A DNA stretch of 64,000 nt from Geodermatophilus sabuli (GTDB taxonomy: Bacteria > Actinomycetota > Actinomycetes > Mycobacteriales > Geodermatophilaceae): NCBI RefSeq assembly GCF_900215145.1, contig NZ_OBDO01000014.1, positions 1 to 64,000 on the forward strand, in the 5' to 3' direction. The position numbers and the translations under genes are program-made. This document shows positions 44,539 through 53,161 of this stretch, one piece after another; the first letter of the stretch is position 1; every line of letters starts with the position of its first letter. Under the pieces are notes generated by a model, which was given only the letters and a program-made list of their open reading frames with translations, had not been told where the DNA came from and ran no database searches.

Positions 44539-45831
44539 ATGAGCGCGGAGACCACGCCGGACACCGGGATCGCCGCCGCGGAGCCGGCGGCCACGCGACC
44601 CATGGGCGCGCTGGCGATCCTGCGCATCGGCGGCTTCCTCGTGTTGTACCTGAACGCCGCGGCGGTCTTCCTCGGTGTCATGGGGCAGGCGATCGCGCGG
44701 AGCTGGCTCGCCTTCGAGCTCACCGGCTCCAACGCGGCCCTCGGCGGGGTGCTGCTGTCCTTCGGCATCGCGCTGCTGATCGCCACACCGTGGGGCGGGG
44801 TGGCCGCCGACCGGCTGCCCAAACGCCTGGTGCTGCAGGTGTCGGTGCTCGTGCTGGCCACCTCCAGCGCATGGATCGGCCTGGCGGTGGTCTTCGACGT
44901 CATCCAGTACTGGATGCTGCTCGGCGCCGGCGTGCTCCAGGCCGTCGGCTTCGCGCTGTTCAACCCCGCCCGGATGGCGTTCCTCTCCGAGTTGGTGCCG
45001 CGCGGGTCGGTGCCGCAGGCGGTGTCGTTGCTGCTGGTCAACGCCGAGGTGAACCGGGTCGTCGGCCCGGCCCTGGCCGGCGTCGTGGTCGGGACGGTCG
45101 CCTGGGGCACCGAGGCGGTCTTCCTCGCCAGCGCCGGGCTCGCGACCGTCGGGCTGCTGCTCACCGGCGCGCTGCCGCCGGGCCGTCGCCGCGGGGAGCC
45201 GTCGGACCGCTCCCCGTTCGGCGAGCTGGCCGACGGCGTCCGCTACGTCCGCCGGCACCCCGAGCTGTCCGCGCTGACCTGGTGCGGCATCGGCGTCACC
45301 ATGTGCGGGATGCCGTACCTGGCGTTCATGCCGACGATCTCCAGCGACCTGTTCGGGCTCGGCTCGGTCGGCTACGGCGTGCTGTCGGCGACGTCGGCCG
45401 TCGGTGGCGTCACCGCGGGTCTGCTGCTCGGGCGGCGATCGTCGCGGGCACGGGAGAACCGGGTGTTCGTCGTGTCCGGTGCTCTGTTCGGCCTGGCCAT
45501 CTGCGGCCTGGCGGTGTCGCCGAACGCCGGCGTCGCGCTCGTCGTCCTGCTGGTGGTCGGCGGGTCGATGCTGGCGTTCCAGACGACCAACCAGTCGCAG
45601 CTGATCGCGCTGTCGGACATGGAGTACCACGGCCGCGTGCAGTCGCTGATCATGCTCAGCTTCGGCGCCTTCGGCATCGCGGCGCTGCCGCTGGGCCTGC
45701 TCGCCGACGTCATCGGGCTGCGCTGGACCCTCACCGGGATGGGCGTCGGCGTCCTGCTGTTCGTGCTGCTCTTCGTGCTCGTGAGCCGGCGCCGCGTGGG
45801 CCGCGCCCAGCGGCTGCGCGACCTCGGCTGA
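44539..45831 (+). CDS. MFS transporter, EntS/MFS_3 type
   Basis: A 430-residue major-facilitator protein resembling the EntS/MFS_3 exporters: about 12 helices, SWLAFELTGSNAALGGVLL and WGGVAADRLPKRLVLQ in the first half, and LVPRGSVPQAVSLLLVNAEV followed by GPALAGVV, the signatures of that group. Relatives export siderophores or drugs. The ATG follows AGGGAG. It is convergent with the small SnoaL-like gene, the two stops sharing a 15-bp palindrome. Confidence 0.87.
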   Translation: MSAETTPDTGIAAAEPAATRPMGALAILRIGGFLVLYLNAAAVFLGVMGQAIARSWLAFELTGSNAALGGVLLSFGIALLIATPWGGVAADRLPKRLVLQVSVLVLATSSAWIGLAVVFDVIQYWMLLGAGVLQAVGFALFNPARMAFLSELVPRGSVPQAVSLLLVNAEVNRVVGPALAGVVVGTVAWGTEAVFLASAGLATVGLLLTGALPPGRRRGEPSDRSPFGELADGVRYVRRHPELSALTWCGIGVTMCGMPYLAFMPTISSDLFGLGSVGYGVLSATSAVGGVTAGLLLGRRSSRARENRVFVVSGALFGLAICGLAVSPNAGVALVVLLVVGGSMLAFQTTNQSQLIALSDMEYHGRVQSLIMLSFGAFGIAALPLGLLADVIGLRWTLTGMGVGVLLFVLLFVLVSRRRVGRAQRLRDLG

Positions 45832-45843
45832 CCGCCGCGGTCA
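45829..45843. terminator. palindrome joining two convergent stop codons
   Basis: TGACCGCCGCGGTCA is palindromic around its centre. Its first three bases are the MFS stop and its last three are the stop of the minus-strand SnoaL-like gene. The stem is short, so its terminator strength is doubtful. Confidence 0.35.
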
Positions 45844-46215
45844 GCGCCAGTCGACGCCCGGCAGCGTCGCGCTCCAGGACTCCACGATCCGGCCGTCGGC
45901 CACCCGGTGCACCACGAGCCAGGTGACCACCGAGGTGTCCCCGGTGTCGAGGTTCACCCCCGTGGTCGTCGCGCGGGTCCACACCCGGTCCTCGGCGGTG
46001 ACCTGGTCGTCGACGGTCGTCGCCGGGTCGTGCAGCAGTTGCCAGGAGTTCGCGACCTCGCGCTTGAACTCCGCGCGGGTCAACGAGCGGGTGCCGGTGG
46101 AGGAGTGCCGGACGTAGGGCTCGCCGATCAGCTCGTCGATGACGCCGAGCTCCCGCCGGTTCCACAACCCGTCCCAGTACCGCCGCACGATCCCGGTCAT
46201 CGCCTGCTGGTCCAC
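45841..46215 (-). CDS. SnoaL-like (NTF2-fold) protein
   Basis: A 124-residue protein of the SnoaL/NTF2-like superfamily: MTGIVRRYWDGLWNRREL, DELIGEPYVRHSS and WLVVHRVADGRIVESWS are typical of the cone-shaped alpha+beta fold. Members are cyclases, isomerases, hydrolases or non-enzymatic; no function can be assigned. The GTG start lies 66 bases from the terminator of the next gene. Confidence 0.75.
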   Translation of the reverse strand: MDQQAMTGIVRRYWDGLWNRRELGVIDELIGEPYVRHSSTGTRSLTRAEFKREVANSWQLLHDPATTVDDQVTAEDRVWTRATTTGVNLDTGDTSVVTWLVVHRVADGRIVESWSATLPGVDWR

Positions 46216-46243
46216 GAGGCCGGATCGTAGAGGCCCGTCCCGG

Positions 46244-46271
46244 CCCCGCCCCGAGCCGGCTCGGGGCGGGG
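46244..46271 (-). terminator. terminator of the second acyl-CoA dehydrogenase
   Basis: A perfect loopless 28-bp inverted repeat (CCCCGCCCCGAGCC and its complement) beginning seven bases past the dehydrogenase stop on the minus strand. Confidence 0.65.
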
Positions 46272-46278
46272 GCCTCCG

Positions 46279-47520
46279 TCAGTCGACGACCACCCGGCCC
46301 GGGGGCAGCAGCGGCTCGCGCTTGAGCTCGGTGCGGGCGATCGACCTCAGGTGCACCTCGTCCGGGCCGTCGAACAGCCGCATCGCCCGGTGCCAGGCGT
46401 ACATGGCCGCCAGCGGCGTCACGTCCGTCATGCCGGCGCCGCCGTGCACCTGGATGGCGCGGTCGATGACGCGGGTGGCCGCCCGGGGCACGGCCACCTT
46501 CGCCATCGCCACGAGGTCCTTGGCCGCCTTGTTGCCCTCGGTGTCGATCACCTGGCAGGCGCGGTGGCACAGCAGCCGGGCCTGCTCGATCTCCAGCCGG
46601 GACTCCGCGATCGACTGCTGCACGACGCCCTGGTCGGCCAGCGGCCCGCCGAACGCCGTCCGCTCCTGCGCCCGCGCGCTCAGCAGGGCCAGCGCCCGCT
46701 CCGCCGCGCCGAGGGCCCTCATGCAGTGGTGGATCCGGCCGGGGCCCAGCCGGGCCTGGGCGGCGGCGAACCCGCCACCCTCCTCGCCGACCACGTTCGT
46801 CACCGGCACCCGGACGTCGTCGAAGCGCACCTGGGCGTGGCCGTGCTGGTCGTGGTGGCCCAGGACCGGGTAGTCCCGGACGACGGTCACGCCGGGCGTC
46901 TCCCGGGGGACGATGACCATCGACTGCTGCCGGTGCGTCGGCGCCGAGGGGTCGGTCTTCCCCATGAGGATGAACAGCGCGCAGCGCGGGTCCATCGCGC
47001 CGCTGGTCCACCACTTGCGCCCGTTGATGACGTACTCGTCGCCGTCCCGGGTGATGCGGGTGCCGATGTTCGTCGCGTCGCTGCTGGCCACGTCGGGCTC
47101 GGTCATGGCGAACGCCGAGCGGATCTCCCCCTGCAGCAGGGGCTCCAGCCACTGCTTCTTCTGCTCCTCGGTGCCGAGCAGGTGCAGCAGCTCCATGTTC
47201 CCGGTGTCGGGGGCGGCGCAGTTGATCGCCTCGGGCGCGAGGTCCAGGCTCCACCCCGACAGCTCGGCGATCGGCGCGTACTCCAGCTGGGTCAGCCCCG
47301 ACTCCGCGGGCAGGAACAGGTTCCACAGCTCCCGCTCGCGCGCCTTCTCCTTGAGCCTCTCGACCACCGCCGGCACCTCGTGTCCGTCGGGGCCCGCCTC
47401 CCGCCGGGCGGCGTGGTACTCCGCCTCGGCCGGCAGCACCTCCTCGCGCATGAACACGACCATCCGGTCGTAGAGCTCGCGGGCGCGGGCGGAGGGCGGG
47501 GGCAGCTCGTTGTGCGACAT
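46279..47520 (-). CDS. acyl-CoA dehydrogenase, ACAD10/11-like
   Basis: A 413-residue acyl-CoA dehydrogenase of the FadE/ACAD11 subgroup. FAD-binding motifs are SAFAMTEPDVASSDATN and GRKWWTSGAMDPRC, and the C-terminal active-site region is MRLFDGPDEVHLRSIAR, where this subgroup has an Asp-containing GPDEVH. It probably acts on long, branched or hydroxylated acyl-CoAs. The ATG has AGGAG seven bases upstream; the earlier in-frame start lacks one. It stands between the MFS/SnoaL pair and the IclR gene. Confidence 0.9.
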   Translation of the reverse strand: MSHNELPPPSARARELYDRMVVFMREEVLPAEAEYHAARREAGPDGHEVPAVVERLKEKARERELWNLFLPAESGLTQLEYAPIAELSGWSLDLAPEAINCAAPDTGNMELLHLLGTEEQKKQWLEPLLQGEIRSAFAMTEPDVASSDATNIGTRITRDGDEYVINGRKWWTSGAMDPRCALFILMGKTDPSAPTHRQQSMVIVPRETPGVTVVRDYPVLGHHDQHGHAQVRFDDVRVPVTNVVGEEGGGFAAAQARLGPGRIHHCMRALGAAERALALLSARAQERTAFGGPLADQGVVQQSIAESRLEIEQARLLCHRACQVIDTEGNKAAKDLVAMAKVAVPRAATRVIDRAIQVHGGAGMTDVTPLAAMYAWHRAMRLFDGPDEVHLRSIARTELKREPLLPPGRVVVD

Positions 47521-47592
47521 GGCATCTCCTGTCGGACCGGCGGGGGGCTCCACCTCGACCGTAGGGACTCCCGCTGCCGCCCGCGCGGGGGG

Positions 47593-48423
47593 TCAGGCGC
47601 TCGCGGTGCCGCCGTCGGTCGCCCGGTGGAGGTCGAGGTGCGGGCGGGACTGCCAGACCGCCCACTCCGCGCTGACGTCCCCCGCGGTGCGCAGCAGCTT
47701 GGGCAGGTGCTCGCCGAGCAGGTGCTCGGTGGAGGTCTCCGCCGCGTGCACGGTCACGTTCATGGCCGCCCGGACCGCGCCCGACGCGTCACGGACCGGG
47801 ACGGCGACCGAGCGGACCCCGGGTGCGAGCTCCTCGTCGGCCAGCGCCCAGCCCCGGGCCCGGACGCCGACCAGCTCGTCGCGCAGCTGCTCGGGGCTGC
47901 GGCCGATGTAGGCGGGCAGCCCGGCGCGGCTGGGCTGGGCCAGCGTCACCTCGAGCTCGTCGGGGGAGAGGGCGGCCAGCAGCACCTTCCCCTGCGACGT
48001 CTGCACCGCCGGGAACCGCGTGCCGATCTCCACGCGCAGGGTGATGAGCTTGGGCACCGACACCCGGGCGACGTAGACGACGTCGGAGCCGTCCAGCTGC
48101 GTCATGGACGACGACTCGCCGGTCTGCGCGACCAGGGCCTCCAGGTGCGGCCGGGCGATCTCCCACAGCCCGAGCGCCCCCACGTAGGCCATGCCGAGGG
48201 TGAGCACCTTCGGCGTGAGCTGGAAGGCGTGGCCGACCGACCGGACGAAGCCGAGCTCCTCCAGCGTGAGCAGCAGCCGGCGCGCCGTCGGCCGGGCCAG
48301 CCGCGCGGCCGCGGCGACCTCCGACAGCGTCATGCTCCGGTGGTCGGCGTCGAAGCAGGCCAGCACGTCCAGCCCGCGTGCCAGCGCCTCGACGAAGTCC
48401 GGTCCGGTCCCGCGTCCCGCCAT
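47593..48423 (-). CDS. IclR-family regulator
   Basis: A 276-residue IclR regulator. The N-terminal winged helix is at residues 8-70 (LARPTARRLLLTLEELGFV) and the effector domain at about 80-255 (SSMTQLDGSDVVYVARV and FPAVQTSQGKVLLAAL), closest to the PcaR/PobR/CatR aromatic group. It is the only regulator gene seen in the 47-64 kb catabolic region and the best candidate for binding the CGGAC/GTCCG palindromes there. A 16-bp hairpin separates it from the amidohydrolase gene upstream. Confidence 0.9.
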   Translation of the reverse strand: MAGRGTGPDFVEALARGLDVLACFDADHRSMTLSEVAAAARLARPTARRLLLTLEELGFVRSVGHAFQLTPKVLTLGMAYVGALGLWEIARPHLEALVAQTGESSSMTQLDGSDVVYVARVSVPKLITLRVEIGTRFPAVQTSQGKVLLAALSPDELEVTLAQPSRAGLPAYIGRSPEQLRDELVGVRARGWALADEELAPGVRSVAVPVRDASGAVRAAMNVTVHAAETSTEHLLGEHLPKLLRTAGDVSAEWAVWQSRPHLDLHRATDGGTASA

Positions 48424-48448
48424 GGTGTCTCCCCCTCCGTCGGTCGAC

Positions 48449-48487
48449 GGCGCCGCGGGGAGGGCGGACGGCCCTCCCCGCGGCGCC
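48449..48487 (-). terminator. terminator of the amidohydrolase gene
   Basis: Perfect 16-base arms (48449-48464 and 48472-48487, GGCGCCGCGGGGAGGG type) around a 7-base loop, starting seven bases past the amidohydrolase stop and before the IclR start. Confidence 0.65.
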
Positions 48488-48493
48488 CGGAGC

Positions 48494-49981
48494 TCAGCGT
48501 CCGAGGACGCGGTCCTCGCCGCCGGCCCGCTTGGACTCGTCCTTGAAGTCGCTGTACTGGTACGGGTTGTCGAGGATGTCCGCCTCGGCCTCCGGCTTGT
48601 CGGGGAACATCCCGGCCTGCCACGCCTCCTCGCCGATCTCCGCGCGCAGGAAGTCGATGGTGTTCTCGATCTCGCGGCGCACCGGGGCCAGGTCGATCCC
48701 GACCAGCTTGCCGGCGTACTTCACCACGCGGCCGTCGACCACGACGGTGTGCACGTCGGAGCGCTGCGCCTGGAACACGACGTGCCCGAGCGGGTTGAGC
48801 AGCGGGAAGGACACCGGGGAGTCGTCGTTCTTGACGAGGACGAGGTCGGCCTTCTTGCCCGGCTCGAGGCTGCCGAGGTCGGAGTCGCGGCCGATCGTGT
48901 GCGCGCCGCCCCGGGTGGTCCACTCGACGACCTGCTGCGCGCGCAGGCGCAGGTGGGTGATCGTCTCCCCCTTGAGGTGCGCGGTCAGGTGCTCGGACAT
49001 GCGGTCGGCGTTGAGCGTCGCCCGCATGGCGGAGAACATGTCGCCGCTCCACCACACGCTGGTGTCCATCGACAGCGACACCGGGATGCCGTACTGCAGC
49101 ACCTGCTCGGTGGGGGCGTGCCCCTGCCCGGCGCTGCACTCCGACTCCGTCGCCACCGAGATCGACCCGCCGGTCGCGGCGATCCGCTGGTAGGAGTCCC
49201 GGGTCAGCGTGGACGCGTGGACGTAGGTGGTCTCCGGCGTCATGAACCCGTTGTCGTACATCTGCTGGATGCCGGTGTCGCTCGTGGCACCCCAGACACC
49301 GGCGTGCGTGGTCACCGGGAGGCCGAGGTCCCGGGCCACCTCGAAGGCCGCCTTCTCCGGGAACGCCGGGTCGCCGGTGACGTCGAAGGCGATCTGCACG
49401 CCCATCATGTCGTCGCGGGCGTCGCGCAGCCGCTCGAGGAACGACCGGACGGCGGGGTCGGCGGTCCACTCCCAGGGGCCGGCCTGGATGTTGCCGTAGG
49501 CGAGGACGAACCGGCCGGGCACCGACCGCAGGGCGTCGAGGGCGGCCTCGGCGTGGTCGACGGAGTGCAGGTTGTGCGACCAGTCGACGGTGGTGGTGAC
49601 GCCGGCGTCCAGGGACTCGATGGCGGCCAGCCGGTTGCCGGCCGCGATGTCCTCGGGTCGGAACTTCTTGCCGTGCTCGAGGTAGTACCAGACGAAGTAC
49701 TGGGTCAGCGTCCAGTCCGCGCCGTAGCCGCGCATCGCCGTCTGCCACATGTGCCGGTGCGTGTCGATCATCCCGGGCATGACGACGCCGCCGGACGCGT
49801 CGATCTCCTGGGTGCCCTCGGGCACCTCCAGGCGCGGGCCCACGGCGGCGATCCGGTCGTCGACGACCAGGACGTCGGCGTCGGCGAGCACCGTGCAGGC
49901 GTCGTCCATGGTGAGCACGGTGCCGCCACGCAGCACCACGGGGCGTCCGGCCACCGGGACCGGGCCGTCGGAACTGGTCAT
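48494..49981 (-). CDS. amidohydrolase, TRZ/ATZ (cytosine deaminase-like) family
   Basis: A 495-residue metal-dependent amidohydrolase. The first metal ligands are in MPGMIDTHRHMWQTA, another His in VTTHAGVWG, one in TYVHAS, and the Asp in SLSMDTS; the C-terminal GSLEPGKKADLVLV is typical of the TRZ/ATZ deaminase/chlorohydrolase group. It would deaminate or hydrolyse an aromatic or heterocyclic substrate. The ATG has a strong GAGGAGGAG site. It is divergent from the CoA-transferase operon and shares a two-operator intergenic region with it. Confidence 0.87.
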   Translation of the reverse strand: MTSSDGPVPVAGRPVVLRGGTVLTMDDACTVLADADVLVVDDRIAAVGPRLEVPEGTQEIDASGGVVMPGMIDTHRHMWQTAMRGYGADWTLTQYFVWYYLEHGKKFRPEDIAAGNRLAAIESLDAGVTTTVDWSHNLHSVDHAEAALDALRSVPGRFVLAYGNIQAGPWEWTADPAVRSFLERLRDARDDMMGVQIAFDVTGDPAFPEKAAFEVARDLGLPVTTHAGVWGATSDTGIQQMYDNGFMTPETTYVHASTLTRDSYQRIAATGGSISVATESECSAGQGHAPTEQVLQYGIPVSLSMDTSVWWSGDMFSAMRATLNADRMSEHLTAHLKGETITHLRLRAQQVVEWTTRGGAHTIGRDSDLGSLEPGKKADLVLVKNDDSPVSFPLLNPLGHVVFQAQRSDVHTVVVDGRVVKYAGKLVGIDLAPVRREIENTIDFLRAEIGEEAWQAGMFPDKPEAEADILDNPYQYSDFKDESKRAGGEDRVLGR

Positions 49982-50008
49982 CGTCTCCTCCTCGAGACTG
50001 GCAACCGA

Positions 50009-50035
50009 GTGCGGACCTGCGTCCGTATACCGGTC
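50009..50035. promoter_or_regulatory. operator repeat A1 (CGGAC-N4-GTCCG)
   Basis: Contains CGGACCTGCGTCCG within a 27-base sequence that matches 24 of 27 positions at 50171-50197 in the same orientation. For the minus-strand amidohydrolase a TTGACA (50083-50078), 18-base spacer and GAGGGT (50059-50054) give a start near 50047, so the operator lies just downstream of it. Confidence 0.65.
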
Positions 50036-50130
50036 AGGACGTCGAATCGAGTCACCCTCGCGCCGCCTCGGGGAGACTGTCAAGACAGCTGCACGCCATG
50101 GCCGCCCCGTCTCGCAACACCGGCCATCGC

Positions 50131-50159
50131 TTGACAGTGACGAGGGCAACGCCAAGACT
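50131..50159 (+). promoter_or_regulatory. promoter of the CoA-transferase/LigAB operon
   Basis: TTGACA (50131-50136), a 17-base spacer and AAGACT (50154-50159). The predicted start is near 50166, five bases before operator A2. Confidence 0.6.
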
Positions 50160-50170
50160 CGGGACGCGGT

Positions 50171-50197
50171 GTGCGGACCAGCGTCCGCATGCCGGTC
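50171..50197. promoter_or_regulatory. operator repeat A2 (TGCGGAC-N4-GTCCGCA)
   Basis: TGCGGACCAGCGTCCGCA (within 50172-50189) is a perfect inverted repeat with 7-base arms. Its position just downstream of the start site is that of a repressor operator. Confidence 0.65.
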
Positions 50198-50223
50198 GCT
50201 GGGCGATGAGAGGGGCTTGGCCG

Positions 50224-51438
50224 ATGACCGCACACGCGCTCCCACCGGGCGCGACGCCGGGTGGCGGGCCGCTCTCGGGCCTGCTGGTCGCCGACTTCTC
50301 CCGGGTGCTCGCCGGGCCCTACGCCACCATGCTCCTCGCCGATCTCGGCGCCGAGGTGGTCAAGGTGGAGAGCCCCGCCGGTGACGACACCCGCAGCTGG
50401 GCCCCGCCGGTCCGCGACGGCGTCTCCACCTACTACCTGGGCGTCAACCGCAACAAACGCTCGATCGCGCTGGACCTCAAGGACCCCGACGACGCCGCCG
50501 CCGCCCGCGAGCTGGCCCGCCGGGCCGACGTGGTCATCGAGAACTTCAAGCCCGGCGGGCTGGCCCGCTTCGGTCTGGACTACGAGACCGTCGCCGAGGG
50601 CAACCCCGGCGTCGTCTACGCCTCGATCAGCGGCTTCGGCAGCGGCCCGCAGGGCCGGTCGCTGCCCGGCTACGACCTCATCGTGCAGGCCATCTCCGGC
50701 CTCATGAGCCTCACCGGCGACCCCGAGGGCGAGCCCTTCCGCGCCGGCATCTCCGTCTTCGACGTGATGGCGGGGCTGCACGCGACCATCGGCGTGCTCA
50801 GTGCGCTCAACGCCCGGCACGCGAGCGGGCGGGGCCAGCACGTCGAGGTCAACCTGCTGGCGTCGGCGCTGTCGGGCCTGGTCAACCACTCCAGCGCGTA
50901 CGTCGCCGGCGGCGTCGTGCCGTTCCGCATGGGCAACAGCCACCCCAGCCTGTTCCCCTACGAGCCGCTGCCGTGCTCCGACGGCGACCTGATCATCACC
51001 GCCGGCAACAGCGGCCAGTTCCGCAAGCTGGTCGGGGTGCTGGGCGTGCCCGAGCTGGCCGACGACCCCCGCTTCCTGCGCAACGAGGACCGCACCGCCA
51101 ACCGCGACCAGCTGCGGCCGCTGCTGGTGGAGCGGCTGCGCACCCGGACCAAGCAGGAGTGGTTCCGCGACATCATCGCCGCCGGCGTGCCGTGCGGGCC
51201 GATCAACACCGTCGACCAGGGCGTGGCCTTCGCCGAGGAGGTCGGGCTCGACCCGGTCGTGACCGTTGGGGAGGGCGCGGCCGCCGTCCCGTCGGTGCGC
51301 AACCCGATCACCTTCTCCGACACCCCCGCCGACTACCGACTGCCCCCGCCGGGCCTCGACGAGCACGGCGCGGAGATCCGCGCCTGGCTGTCCGCACCGG
51401 TGGCCGGGAGCCCCGACGAGGTGGAGGGCACGGCGTGA
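50224..51438 (+). CDS. CaiB/BaiF CoA-transferase
   Basis: A 404-residue type-III CoA-transferase. The nucleophilic Asp lies in SLPGYDLIVQAISGLMSLTG near residue 156, as in formyl-CoA transferases and unlike the racemase at 42.5 kb. GLLVADFSRVLAGPYATMLL opens the fold and ELARRADVVIENFKPGGLAR follows. It should move CoA from a donor thioester onto a carboxylate. Its stop overlaps the next start (GTGA), coupling it to the citryl-CoA-lyase-like gene, so the CoA ester it makes is probably the lyase substrate. Confidence 0.9.
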   Translation: MTAHALPPGATPGGGPLSGLLVADFSRVLAGPYATMLLADLGAEVVKVESPAGDDTRSWAPPVRDGVSTYYLGVNRNKRSIALDLKDPDDAAAARELARRADVVIENFKPGGLARFGLDYETVAEGNPGVVYASISGFGSGPQGRSLPGYDLIVQAISGLMSLTGDPEGEPFRAGISVFDVMAGLHATIGVLSALNARHASGRGQHVEVNLLASALSGLVNHSSAYVAGGVVPFRMGNSHPSLFPYEPLPCSDGDLIITAGNSGQFRKLVGVLGVPELADDPRFLRNEDRTANRDQLRPLLVERLRTRTKQEWFRDIIAAGVPCGPINTVDQGVAFAEEVGLDPVVTVGEGAAAVPSVRNPITFSDTPADYRLPPPGLDEHGAEIRAWLSAPVAGSPDEVEGTA

Positions 51439-52274
51439 GCGACGACGGCCGGCCCCGGTACGACACCGCGCTCGGCGCCTCCAGCCTGGAGAGCATCACG
51501 CTGCTGGGCTCCGACCTCGCCCGCGACGTGATGGGCGAGGTCGGCTTCGGGGAGCTGGCCTTCTGGCTGGCCACCCAGCGGCGTCCGTCGAGGGGCGAGA
51601 CCCGGGTCTTCGAGGCGGTGCTGGCGGCGCTGGCCGACCACGGCTTCACGCCGACCGCGATCGTCACCCGGCTGACCTACCTCTCCGCCCCGGACTCCGT
51701 GCAGGGGGCGCTCGCGGCCGGCCTGCTCGGCGGCGGCTCCCGGTTCCTGGGGGTCACCGAGGACTGCGGCCGCTTCCTGCACGACGTCCTCACGGGCGTG
51801 GACGGCGACCTGCCCAGCGACGACGCCGGATGGGACGCCCTCGCGCTGGAGACCGTGCAGGCCCAGCGGGCGGCCCGACGCTTCGTGCCGGGGCTGGGCC
51901 ACCACGTGCACAAGCAGGGCGACCCGCGCACCCCGCGGCTGTTCGAGATCGCGGCGGAGGAGGGGCTGTACGGCCCCCACCTGTCGCTGTTCGCGGCGAT
52001 CGGCCGGGTGCACCCCCAGGTGCTGGGGAAGACGCTGCCGCTCAACGGCGCCGGCGTGTGCGGGGCGGCGCTGGCCGACCTCGGGCTGCCGCTGGAGCTG
52101 CTGCGCGGGTTCGCCCTGCTGGCGCGCACCGCGGGTCTCATCGGTCAGCTGGCCGAGGAACTGCGGCACCCTGTCGGCAACGAGATCTTCCTGTCGGTGG
52201 ACCTCAACAACCGGTCCGTCGCACCCGACCCGTACACCCCAGACATCGACGCCAACGGAGGTCGGCATGGCTGA
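51435..52274 (+). CDS. citryl-CoA lyase-like (citrate synthase fold)
   Basis: A 279-residue protein of the small citrate-synthase/citryl-CoA-lyase fold. The catalytic-His block is RFVPGLGHHVHKQGDPRTPR, comparable to GFGHRVY...DPR of citrate synthase. Where citrate synthase has a catalytic Asp in an NVD segment, this protein reads LPLNGAGVCGAALADLG, so the base is apparently replaced. It probably splits or forms a citrate-like CoA thioester by a Claisen-type reaction. Placed between a CoA-transferase and a LigB-type dioxygenase, it may act in the lower part of a ring-cleavage pathway. Confidence 0.8.
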   Translation: MSDDGRPRYDTALGASSLESITLLGSDLARDVMGEVGFGELAFWLATQRRPSRGETRVFEAVLAALADHGFTPTAIVTRLTYLSAPDSVQGALAAGLLGGGSRFLGVTEDCGRFLHDVLTGVDGDLPSDDAGWDALALETVQAQRAARRFVPGLGHHVHKQGDPRTPRLFEIAAEEGLYGPHLSLFAAIGRVHPQVLGKTLPLNGAGVCGAALADLGLPLELLRGFALLARTAGLIGQLAEELRHPVGNEIFLSVDLNNRSVAPDPYTPDIDANGGRHG

Positions 52275-53130
52275 AGTCGCCGCGGTCATCGCGTCCACGC
52301 ACCACCCCTTCTACTACCGGGCGAGCACGTCGACCGGCGCGGACCGGCCGCCGTTCGCTGACGAGTGGGTCGCCAAGATCGAGCGCTTCCGGGAGACGCT
52401 CACCCGGGCCGAGCCCGACGTGCTGGTGATGGTCGGCAGTGACCACTTCCACCAGCTGTGGCTGGACAACATGCCCCAGTTCCTCGTCGGCAAGGCGCCC
52501 TTCTTCGACGCCAACTGGTACAACGAGGAGCGCGAGTTCGGGCTCCCGCGGATGACGCTGAAGGGCGAGGAGGAACTCGCCGCGCACATCCTCCGCGACG
52601 GCCTGGACCGCGACTTCGACCTGGCGTTCAGCAACGAGCTGCGGATCGACCACAGCATCACGTGCCCGATCATCACGCTGCGGCCGCAGGCGGACCTGCC
52701 GATCGTGCCGATCTACACCAACATCTTCGCCCCGCCGCTGCCGCAACCGAAGCGGTTCGTGCAGCTGGGCCGGGCGATCCGCGAGATGGTCGAGTCCTGG
52801 GAGAGCGGCAAGCGGGTCGCGATAATCGGCACCGGTCACCTGTCGCTGGAGCTCGGCGGCCCCCGCCAGTTCGGCGAGCACGGCCCCGACCCCGAGTTCG
52901 ACCGCAAGGCCGTCGAGTGGATCGCCAGCGGTGACATCGAGGGCTGCCTGGCCGAGGTGAGCCTGGACAGCCTGCACAGCCCGGGGAACGCCACCCACGG
53001 CTTCATGGACTTCATGCTGATGATGGGCGTCGCCGGCGAGGGCCGGAAGGCCGACCACGTCGACACCCTCGACCTGTTCCACACGATGGAGGCCTACTTC
53101 ACCTGGTACCCCAACGGGGCACCGGCCTGA
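52267..53130 (+). CDS. LigB-superfamily extradiol dioxygenase, catalytic subunit
   Basis: A class-III extradiol dioxygenase of 287 residues, catalytic (beta) partner of the following LigA-like protein. Likely iron ligands are His12 (IASTHHPFYY) and His60 or 62 (VGSDHFHQLW); His191 in GTGHLSLELGG corresponds to the acid/base His of LigB. The third ligand, a Glu in a GNxxHE-type segment of LigB-type enzymes, appears as GNATHGFMDF here, with Gly in that place by eye. It overlaps the preceding gene by eight bases. The substrate is probably a protocatechuate- or gallate-like diol. Confidence 0.85.
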   Translation: MAEVAAVIASTHHPFYYRASTSTGADRPPFADEWVAKIERFRETLTRAEPDVLVMVGSDHFHQLWLDNMPQFLVGKAPFFDANWYNEEREFGLPRMTLKGEEELAAHILRDGLDRDFDLAFSNELRIDHSITCPIITLRPQADLPIVPIYTNIFAPPLPQPKRFVQLGRAIREMVESWESGKRVAIIGTGHLSLELGGPRQFGEHGPDPEFDRKAVEWIASGDIEGCLAEVSLDSLHSPGNATHGFMDFMLMMGVAGEGRKADHVDTLDLFHTMEAYFTWYPNGAPA

Positions 53131-53161
53131 GGCCGCGGACGGCGAGAACGGAGACCCACGC

